Source of the DNA: Lutraria lutraria
Lineage: Eukaryota; Mollusca; Bivalvia; Venerida; Mactridae
NCBI GenBank assembly: GCA_964023205.1
Contig: OZ026847.1
Coordinates: 13,833,182-13,897,181 of the forward strand
DNA: 64,000 nt
Direction of reading: 5' to 3'
Made by a program: the position numbers and the translations under genes. This document shows positions 42,001-54,000 of this stretch, piece after piece (position 1 is the stretch's first letter; each line of letters opens with the position of its first letter). The notes under the pieces were generated by a model, which saw only the letters and a program-made list of their open reading frames with translations, was not told the origin of the DNA and ran no database searches.

Positions 42001-45000
42001 CATGCGCACTAGCTGGTGGGCAAAAAACAATAACTGTCAACATGATGCTGTATAAACGTAATAATCCGTTGTAGGATGACATCGAAGTATTTGATCATAT
42101 TAAATAGCCTACGATTAAGTAAAAAACACGTTTCATAGTGAAATTTAATACTGAACAATATAATGGCCAATCTTTTGTTTCCGGATTCGCATAAAGTTGA
42201 TTAAATCTAGTTAATCTACATGAAGTATCGAACTCTCCATCGTTGTGGTCAATGATTTATGCAAGTCATTGTTGTAATATATATATATATATAATATATT
42301 TCAATGCATTTAATGATAGAATATGCGTGCAATTCATGATATATTCATATAATTAAATCACCTTTAATAATATGACTTGAATTCATATAAAGCGCTATAT
42401 TCGGACATAGACATACACATGCAGACACCTAAATTTTAGTCATATATTAAGTCAGGTAGTCATATTTAGTTTGTTAATTCAACTACCTGATTAACTGGAT
42501 TATGAAAGCGCTAAAATAAAATCGATAGGCATGCATAGAAATTAAGTTGTATTAATAATGGAAAAAAATGTACTTTTTATAACCTTTCATTTTCCTTTAG
42601 AATGCATACGCAAATAATTATAATGAATAAACTAAATGTTAACAGAACTTGCCTATATAATCCACTGTCTTTTTTCTAAATTTGAATGAAATTTCAACTA
42701 ATTTATCTATTAAGGTTACCTTTTGATATGGTCATAAAATTTTACAAAGCACGATAAGAAATATCAGGTTACATATAGTTAATATTTAGGCAAATCTCTG
42801 TACACCCCTTAAATTTGGTTCACTTGATTTACGTTCAATTTTCAATTTATTAGTTAAGTATGCATTCCAAGTCTATCGGAGCCTTTTTTAATGTAAAAGA
42901 TATTTCATCAAATAACTAATAATTAAGTCTTACATCAGAACAACTACTTTAATTATGGGTTACATGATATTTAAAACAGATAACTCAATTGGTAGTTTAT
43001 GACTTCACGCAATAAGGTAGTATTTTTGGTCTGTAAAAATTAAAATGGACTGTCATATTACTTAAAAGTACCCAGTATCAAATTCTGATGTCAACCAGTT
43101 TTAAGGGAAGGTTAACTCTCGATAGAAATTGATTCCGTACGATACCGGTATTCCAGTTTTTTACCTGACCGGATGCAGTTAAATCTGTCATCATGTCACT
43201 TTCTAACAGGTAATTCTAATTTTGTTTCTACCAGTTCTTTTAGAGCAACAAAACTATTAAGATTATAAGATTAATAGATATCTTATATAGCCATTATAGT
43301 ATCTTAATTAGTTTGTGACTGACTATTTAAAGACTTAATAAGTTCACCAGTGATAACATGGTGGGCTGGATGATTATAATTAATAATGTAAACCACATGT
43401 GCATTAACATATCAGACTGATAGAATAATTGACAAGTGAAATATGATTTAATACACCCATCAAATCGTCTTCACTTCATTGTTTACTTGTATCTAATCAG
43501 TCAGTATACTTAATTTCTAGAAAAAATGAAGGAAACAATACCGATACCAGAACCAGCACACCACAATTACCACATCCAGGTAAGAAAACAAATACAATAT
43601 TTTCAGATTTTGTGTCTTTTAAGAGGATTTTATTTATTTACTGATCGGCAGACATATCTCTCTTCTATAAAAGTACTGTCCTAATGTTTACTGAATGTAT
43701 ATATAGCCAAGGACTTATATACATTCATGGATTCGCAACTTCCGTATTAACAGTTTAAAGTAATCAAATCCCGCGATAATAAGACGTGAATCTTACATTT
43801 TCAATATATTATCCATCATAGCACATAAAATAAGTATGACCTTGCGACAAATAATACTTTTACAATTGTTTTAAAACATACATGTAAGCGTCTACAGCGC
43901 AGGTCAGGATGTAGTTACGTTGCCGACGTCAATTAATCCGTTATAATTTTTCGAAATAACAACCGTCGTTATTTACATTTTTTCAATGAGTTTTCGATGA
44001 CTTTTATCCATGTTTGAACAATATTGTCTTACCAGCCTGTACCATATGATAGAATAATTATTTGTACATGTTGGATGAAGTTATTACGGCTTTCATGGTG
44101 AATTTCTCGTAAATCCATTGTAAAACGAGAGAACATAGTATTTGGTGATGATGGTTTTTAAATTAACTAACAGCATTCCTCATATGAGTCATATATCAAA
44201 GAAAATGATATGCATATTTTTTGGCCGATGACTTCTCTACTTTGACTTTCACTGGTGGTGAAGAAGACGACCTTTTAAAAACTGATGGCTCCTGCTAATT
44301 TTCAGGATAGAAAAGTTTATAAAAGCATCTTCTTTCGTGAGCATTCAATCCGTCTGTTTCTGTCTTTTTTAGTGAGTAATATTGACACTCAATGTGCGCA
44401 AACCTTGTTCCTACCAAGTTTGTCCTTTCGTACATTGTTGATAGTACCTCTATATACTGACACATAACTTGTCTTCAATTTCCTGCACACTAACTCACCT
44501 GTCCAGCTTCACTATATTCTCCACCGGCGTTATGACGGCATCATCAATCGCGCTCGGTCTACCATCCCTTGGCCCATCTTTGTTGGATATCCTACCATCT
44601 ATGAAACATTTATACCATTTATAAATTAATGATCTGCAATATGTTGATTTCCCTGTAGCTGATTGCAGCATTTGAATAGTATCCGTTGGTGTTTGATCTA
44701 AACAGACACACATTTTTGTAATTGTTCATTGTTCTTCTGTATTGAATGACGCCAGTTGTACAAGCAAAATTTCAAGTAGCGCTGATGATAAATGCTGATT
44801 TGAAAGGATATCGCGTGATTATGAACAACAATATTTATGTGCTATGACGCCTCGAATTGTCGTGGCGTCATTACGTAAAAAGCAACGTTTCAGTGCCATA
44901 AATGTCAAATTACCATGGCCAAACAACAAACACCATATTGTATGAAGATCACCTGCGGCGGAACACCGTTAATAATGTTTCAATATACGACATATTTTTA

Positions 45001-48000
45001 TTAGAAATACATATTTTTTCGTAAAATTTGCTCAGCACATGTACATTATGTTGACTGAAACATTCATACAGCAAACAGTAGTATAATGACGTTAATGTTT
45101 CCTAAAACACACCTCGTGCAGTAGAAAATTGTAGAATTTTTTTTTTAGATTCTGTACCAATAGAAGAATCACAGGGATCAATTGACCACAATAAACCTAA
45201 AACTGGCAACACTGTGGGGGTGCCTCCAATAGGTAAATATTTAAGAAAAATGAATGACTTAAGGACATTATGTCTTCCATTAACTATATTAATTGCTGAA
45301 GAATGTGCTATATTCAGGGTTTGAACTCAAGAAACCAGACATTTGAAGAAAAATAAAATAATAAATAAAATAATGCACAATATGAAATAAAATCTAATAT
45401 TAAATGGTTGAAACTACTGCAAAACTATGTTATTTGCTAATTAATGTGCTATATTCAGGGTTTGAACTCAAGAAAATCAGACATTTGAAGAAAGTTATCT
45501 TAATTTTTTAAATAAAATAATGAACAATATGAAATAAATCCAATGTTCATTAAATGGTTAAAACTACAGCAAAATATTCATAGAAATATTTATCTTTTTT
45601 TTTCAGCTTCTGCATCAAAAGGCGATGAAGTGCCACAGGAATCACGTTACCCTGGGAAATTTAGCAACTCCGTAAAAAAGATTCCAAAAGGTAAATGTTT
45701 AAATTGTATGCACGAAGAAGACAGGATTATGACATGTTTTTTATACCAATGAGATGAACAGATCATAATGTTTATTTGAGTTTTACGTCCCTTTTCAACA
45801 GTCAGAGTCATATGAGGCTGACAGTTCACATAACCATTGTTCCTGGGAAGAACCAGTACTAAAGACTCCCATCCTCTGTAAGCAATTTTTAACTGCCTAC
45901 TTTCTCACATAAAGAGACATGGTCTGGAGCTGAGCTTGAACCCACGACTTTCTATCAAGAACAGACTGATCATAATACAAGCCTGTTCATTACTTGCAAA
46001 TCAATCAGTTATCTAATATTACACACATTGAGAATATTCCACCTGTAGATTCTCTAGAAATTAGTCACACCCAAGAGTAAGAATTCATTTTCATTCATTT
46101 GACAGCAAGATTTAATTGTATCTCTGTTCAATATTCCTTTTCATTGACCTTAGTCGAAAGTTGAATCAGGGGTGTCTGTGGTCAAGTGGTTATTTTCTCT
46201 GACTGGTAATCACCAGCTCCTGACCACTTTGAGATATAATCTCATCTGTGACCAAATTTCACATCTGAGAAAGCTATTCAACTAACCTTGATGTGATGTT
46301 AAACTCCAATATCAAATGATTGTAACTGATTCAAACATGTCTATATGAATGTATATCAATGTTTCTACAGTCGAGTCTACACCACCAGTTCCACTTGATC
46401 TAAAAGAAGCGCTAGATAATTATGATCAGCTGAATATTGAATGGATGGTTCAATTTATCATTAGTCTGAATGAACAGTTTCCAAACCGGATAAAAGGGCT
46501 TAAATCTGACCTGGTCGATATTTGGCTCAACGATTATAAACCATCAGAGGAAAAATTGAAAGGCATTGCACTATCAAATGAGGGAGAAGGAGCACCAAGA
46601 GCACAGATTCACTATTATAATGGACATTTTACACTTAGTTTAAGTGTGGACCAAAATGAAGTGTTTTATTTAGACAGTGACATACAAAACAAAGGAGACA
46701 TAGGAGACAATAATGTCTATTATCCCATGTATCAGATAAAACATGCCCACCTGATGTCTTACACAAATCCCTACAAAGTAATCTTGCTAGAGGTACAGCA
46801 ACAAAAGAATGACTATGATTGCGGTGTGTTCGCTATTGCCTTTTTGGTTGAGTTTTTCTATGATCAAGATATAAAAAGACTGACAACCATTAAGTTTGAT
46901 GATTTGAAGATGAGACGTCATCTATTACAATGTTCGGAAGGAAAGAAATTTACACCATTCCCTAAAAGAAATTAACAGAATGTCCTTTTGGACAATCATT
47001 GATGTGTACATTGTATATAGATCCAAATATTTATGCTTTATGTTATTTTGAACTGTGCAGGTCAAAGGTCTATACTGAACAATTGATTTTAAAGTTCTAA
47101 ATATTATATATGTTTGTGTCGGTTAATTCCAATAATTAATTGAAGCTTTTATCTAATCTAGATGTTAACTTACATGTGTAAACCAAGTATTCACAAATAG
47201 AAAATCCAGGGTCAAAATAGTTTGATAACGAGAAGGGCTTTAATTAGAACAGTACTGTATTACTTAAAAAAACATTCATGATAGTTCTAAAATTTAGAGT
47301 TACTTTGTGTTTACATCAGACATTAATTATTGTATTCATGTTTTCACACTGGACTTAGGATCTTAAGGTGCCTCAACAGTCTTAGTGGGTAAGGTGTTAT
47401 GCTGAGTTTATTTTGTATTTTTATGTCTCTTTGTTCTTGTATTTATATAATGTTTTAATTTGAATGTTTAATAGTCAAATCGCGTTTATACATTAATATG
47501 TTCAATTATTTGTTTGTCTAGAACACTTGATAATCTTATATACTGCATTCTAGCTTTATCGTCATTCGCCTTAGTTTAATCCTCTTTTCTGTCTGTGTAT
47601 GTGGCTTGAACATTTTGTTTCTATAGCAACTACTTTTGTATAACTGACCAAACAAAGAAGGTGATAATTAGCTTAGTGCGGCTTATATGTTGCGTTTCTT
47701 TAAGTATATCATTTAATCTTTCTGTCTTCAAAAATACCCTTTCTTCTAGTTTCAGAATTTATGTACATGTATTTTAATTGGTCGTTTTAATTTATGTCAC
47801 TCCCATTTTTGTATGCAAGACTAGCCCGCTTGGGTGGACTGGTCAAAAATTTATATGATAGAAGATACTTGAAATTTGTCTTAGCTGTAAGGTGGATGTC
47901 CACAGAACAGTTAGTGCGATTTCGCCACCACATTTTATTGTGTTTCATATTTGGATTGTTGTACACATTGACGTTATTATTGTTATTATTAAGTTAAAAA

Positions 48001-51000
48001 AATAAAGTGGATCATTGAAAAAAAAAAAAAAAAAAAAAAAAAAACATGTCAAGTGTTGATAGATTGTAATATTAATTTTGGTGACATTATCAAGTGAATT
48101 GTATCTAAACAGTATATATTAAATGTGAATTGTTGTAATATGTTTAAGTTTTTGAGTATTGAATTGACATTATATATTTTATGTGATTTGTTGTAAATAT
48201 GTTCTTTTTGTTTTATTATTTTAGTAGATATGTAACAAGGTATAAAACTATGCCATGTAATGTTTTAATTTCAATGAATAATTTTCCTATTGTTATATAA
48301 AAATTACTTTCTATTAAGTTTCTTTATAATTATAATGTTATTGCTAAACACACAAAAATGTTATGTTTGTTCTAAGTTCTGTGTGTTAATCAATTAGTTT
48401 TTCACACCAATCAATTTTACATATTTCAAATTCTAACTTCTATAAATATGTTTTATCAACTTAGATTAGGTAATTAGTTTTAAGCTTTATCAAAACAGAC
48501 TTAGGTCAATCTGCCATATGGCTTCAATAAGTTATTATAAGTTATCATTTAAGTATTTCCTGCCAATATGTTTTAATTCTGAAATTCTATTGGTCAAAAT
48601 TTATAAAGGGTCCAGCCCCTTTTCTCATTGATTATTTTGTTATTTATTATTAAATTAGTCTTCGCTTAGTCTTCAAACAAGTTACATCTGAATTTTATGT
48701 CATCTGGTTTCTCAACTTATATCTTTTGGAACTGAATATTATAAACGTTTGTTATGACTGAATAAAATAGTGAAAATACTGAATTGGACTAGTTGTGTAT
48801 AATTCCAAGACATACGCATTTGGTACCCTTATATACAAGAGGTACCAACAACAAAGACACTGTGCAGCTGAGGTGTTGGATACAATCGGGGCTGTCGGCA
48901 GAATAAGCTAATTCCCCGCCGACACATAACCAGGAACCGACGCCTCAGCCCGGCCCTCGGTCACAGATACATGAATGATATTATATATATATATGCAATT
49001 TAAGCATGACAATGGTATTGTACTTAGAAGAAAAAAAAATATATTTATGTCATCTCCTTTCTTCTTTATAGGAATAAAGAAAATTTAGGGGAGGAGGTGG
49101 TATTATGCATTAAATTTTTCGATTTTTGTTTTGTTAATTCAATTGTGTTTGATGTTGTTTATAATAATTTTTAGAAGAAATTGGGTTAAAGAAAATGTAT
49201 GTAGTAAGATCTAATTAAACAACTTGTATCTTAGCAACTTTTCTCAATAGTAACATAAGAATTAATACAGATAGGAAGATCTAAAATTACCTATCTCATT
49301 TAATCGCTTTAACTTTATTAGTTATCTATTTTTCAGACCTTTCGATAGTAAATGTATAAAAGAACTTTTAAGCGGATCTGACAAGAACTTAAAGGGTTTC
49401 AGTAAATACTTTAAGTAAGAAATAAACATTGTTTCATTGGCTGACTTCAAATTTTATAACAAGAAATTATATTTGATTGGTTAAAATTAACTATGCGACT
49501 TAAGGGTCACGTGAATTATATAGAAATTGATTGGTCAGTTATTGTTGTAGAAGTTGTTTTCGCAAAGTCCTTTCCTCTAAAGGGTCATAGATTGTATGAC
49601 TCTGGTAAGAAATATATTAAATATACTTGAGAAAATAAATTGAGGAAAAGGACATCTTTTTGTTTTAGGTAAGTTAGACATTTTTGTATTTTGTGCTGAA
49701 CTCAATTTCTTATGATTGTATTTGTATGTTGCTAGAATTCAAATTGTATGTGTATGTTGTTAAAATTCAAATTGTTTTTCTACGGTTGTATTATTTGGAT
49801 AAGTTTTAATCTAAGTAAATTTATTGTAAGTATGTACTTGCAGCAATCTTTTCATTCAACTAGTCGTTTCGTTTAATTGTGATTAGTTGGGTTAATTTAA
49901 AGTAAAATAAACATGGAGGTTTCTGTCCGTAGAATTTATTTCCGGAATCTTTTTATTGATATTATTCGGTGAGAATTTCAGTTTTAATCATTTTTAGATG
50001 TTATAATGTAAGATAATGGTAAATGTGATTGAATACAGAATGTACATTGTAAAATCATTATCATTTGTATAATTAAATCTTAGTTGAAATGACTTATTGA
50101 AACTTATTTATTGTTGAAAAAAATTAAATACTTTAATTTAACTTGTTTGTATGATTATAATATGTAATCAAACTTTTATTGGAATTTCATTTTAGATCTG
50201 TTTATGTTAATCGTTTATACATATAGATTGTATGACTCTGGTAAGAAATATATTAAATATACTTGAGAAAATAAATTGAGGAAAAGGACATCTTTTTGTT
50301 TTAGAAATTCCCCTAGAACCAACGACAAATCAAAGCAGAACAAAAGAAAGGGGGATGGAGGTGTGTAAAACAGGGAATACTTGGTAATTCATGTATAATC
50401 AATACAATTTATGTTTGTAATTCTACTTTATCATTATGAATATAAATTCATTTTTATGTTGTATGATTGTTTAACATATTTTGATAATTGCAAACTGGAA
50501 ATACTCTTCTGTGTAGCATCTACTGTATAAATAAAGACTTCATTATTACTCATTTTATTATTATTAATTCTATCTCATTGGAGTTTATAACTTAAAGCAT
50601 CAACTTGCTTTTAAGTAATAAAACAAAAATTTTCATAACAGTTACTATAGTTACTGTGACAGACTTACTGTACAACTGATCACTTAGTGTAAGCCACAGA
50701 CAATGAACTTATAATCTATAAAGCTATTACAGGTCCAGAGAACTGACAGACTTGAAAACATTTAATAATTTACTAGAGTGGGCAAACTATTACAAGAGTG
50801 GACAAAATATTACTGGCACACAATAAAAATTGATCTAAATCTTTGTGAACATACAGGACATGAGAACAAGAAATTCTCAAAATTATACAGTATACCTCAT
50901 CAAAATGTTTTTTCCCAAACACCGAAGTCTGAGAGTCTTTTAATACTGACGTGGATCAAAATGGACTAAGCAGAAGTCTCTTAATTCTTAATAATGTCTG

Positions 51001-54000
51001 TCAACTGCAGCATCCTGTGTTTATTAGTTGTAATTGGTTGCCACGACAATATTTTTTTCATTAAGAAATTTTTCTGATTAGAACCAGTTTAAAATAAGCT
51101 AATATAAGACCTGAGTTTTAATGACTCACTGATTGCAAGAAGGCTAACACTAATGTCGTTGGACAGAAAATAGAAATTATGACAACAATAAACATCTGAA
51201 TAACACTATGTTTCAGGCTTTACAAGCTGCCATGGTTTCACTTGTGAGGAATCTGTCCACCTAGTTTACAGAACGTTGTTGATTCTACCATAGTGTACTC
51301 CTTGGGGTTCTTTCGATGTTAAAACTGGAAATCATAAAATGACCCCTAGGCTGTTGGTGTAACCCTAAAACCCATAAAAAATGTATCTGGACTTCAATAA
51401 CATAGATGAAAATTAGCAATAGATGACATTATTATAGTATACTTTATCTCAACAAACCCAATAGCAACCTCAAACAGATCATTACAGGCCACATCATTTT
51501 CACCTTCAAATACATCCTTATAGGTTCTCTCAAACACAACCCTCTTTTTTATGCTCAAATACACCATAAATTTTACCCGAAATACAGATTCCTCATCACC
51601 ATCACATACCCATTCTCATTTAGGCCTCATTGTTTTTGTAACATACTCAATCTCTTTGAAGTTTATACACAACATCTTTATTTGTATCCATCTCTACAGC
51701 ACCATGTCCTCCATGATACATCATGTAACACCAGACACCAAAATTAGATTCTCACTTTTAATTAAACATTTATTAAGATTTATAGCCTCAGTGGCAAGTA
51801 AAGCTGATGAACTTTTAAATAAATAATGAACAAACACACAATCTTGCAAGGATAATTATAGTAGCAAAACAATCAGCTCTGATATACAGAACTGTACGTG
51901 TGTCATATGACATTTTATATTATTTAGAAGCAACATTTTAGCTAAGATCTAGACATAATAACAGAATTATTTCATGTATTAATTGACATACTGCGCAGAA
52001 TTGAAAGCATATCAGGTTTAGAAATAATACACAGATCATTTCCATCATTTGACACACCTTGACAGTCTAAGACTTATCTGTATCAGGCATTTAAGCCAAA
52101 ATTTCAACTATACTTAGAACTTGTGTGGATGACATCTTAAGAATTTACATATGTAAATGTATTATTTCCTGAGCAGTCAGTCGGGAGCTGCACCACAAAT
52201 GGAAGGCCTAGATGCATATACACATCAAGTACATTTGAGGTTTTAGATGGACTTATGGAATTTGCCAAGGTATTTAAAATGCAATTCATGTGATGCTCTC
52301 AAATACATGTACAACAAAAAACTCTGATACGTCTAATACAAAAATTGTATGGTAGTTTAGACTTGCACTCTGACTAATCATTTGCACCCATTCAAGGAGA
52401 ATAAGAACCTAAAAAAGGGCTTCATGATATTTAGCCCCAGTGAGTAACAACAAGTTTTTTTTAGTTTGAACACAAGGGGGACAACCCAAACACAGACAAG
52501 GGAAGTAACTCAATTTTTGTATAGGTCAGACACTACTAAATTTGTTAGCTATCAAGCATAGTCAATAACCTAGAATTGAAAAAAGCATTTTCTTATTTCA
52601 GCAGAGACACAGGGGAATTGTCTTACAAATGATCCAATATCATTACAGTGATTTCATTATCTTTAACTCTTTTTTTTTGGCTAAAAAGGAAGTAAAATTA
52701 ATTGAAATCTTCAACTTATATCTTTAAAGAAAACATAAATCAACATTTAGGTCTTATGGTAACAATTTGTCACACACGAAAAGCCTCGTATGAAACTAAT
52801 GTAGCATTTATCAAGGGATAAAATAGTGACAGATCATTTCCCAACAGGAAATGAATGAATAAATACGACATTGCCTTAACTTCATCTTTTAAGTGCTTCC
52901 GTATGTATGCTACAGTGGTAGTTATTTCTCTGTAGTCAAGTTTCTATGTCCTCTAGATCAGAGAGAAGTAATTAGGCATAGGTCATCTGTTGCTACTTGA
53001 TGGCTTAAAGTTTGTGATTCCTATAATGATCAATGTGCAGAGAAGTCCAGAGGGATCCTAGAGAGATATAGCCTTAATGCATCTGTCAGAGACACAGGAA
53101 ATCATGAGGAATAGATCAGAGACTAAACAAAGCTTGCAAATCAGACTCACATAGGAGCTTGAGTGAGTAATGATAATGTTCTGAATGGTTCTAAAAACGT
53201 TTATCACGAGATGAGAAGATACAAGAAAAAGCTAGAGGCATTAGTATCCCTACTCTTATTTTGAACAGTTTTTCCTGGTTATTTAATTAGCATAGATACA
53301 TGCCTTACATGTGGTTTTCTTAACACAGAGTTCTCATGCACGCTTGCAATGGTGACTGATTTGGGGACACTGAAAAAGTATTCCTGTAATATCGAAAAAG
53401 GGGAGCGAAGATTTGAACTTACAACCCTGTGATTGATAGTCCAGCACCATACTACATGTACTACTAGACGACTGATCCACCCCAATTTGAAAAATAGCAC
53501 AAGTACATCAATTGGCAATATTCCAAGTTGAGTTTAAACAAATTCTACTGATAGTGCAACAGTATCTTTGTTGAGCAAATAATATCAAGTAGACCCATTT
53601 TGGGCAAAACAAAAATGGGTCTACTTAATATTATTTACTCAACAAAGATACTGTTGCACTATCAGTAGAATTTGTTTAAACTTAGGTCACATGCCCTTGA
53701 CATGTGATATCAATTATAATCATTCACCATCAATTGATAAAGAAGTTTTGATATGATCGACACTGTGTATTGTAAGTAAAACGCAGGTTTGATAATATGT
53801 GTAGCACATAATTATACATGTACATGTATATATGAATTTGCAACACAATGTTCTCCGTTATGCAATAGTTGATGATAACTTGGCAGCTGAATGGAGGTTT
53901 TTACATAAATTGAAGTAATAAAGCACCAAAAATAACCGGATGCAGCAATCAAAAGTAACTGCCAAAAGGACAGTTCTTTGTGAAGCTTCATTACTTGAAA

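Larger units (their letters stand above)
46976..49586. other. Agrin intron, downstream of the nested gene
   Basis: AT-rich. It holds the AATAAA/oligo(A) tract and the GC-rich island. A retroelement remnant is possible, but no reverse transcriptase, integrase or gag reading frame is visible. Confidence 0.5.

Noticed and set aside
44495..44713. A spliced, functional HTH gene using the GTGAGT after LDR
   Set aside because: Mariner homology continues straight past that point in shifted frames with stops, which fits decay rather than splicing.
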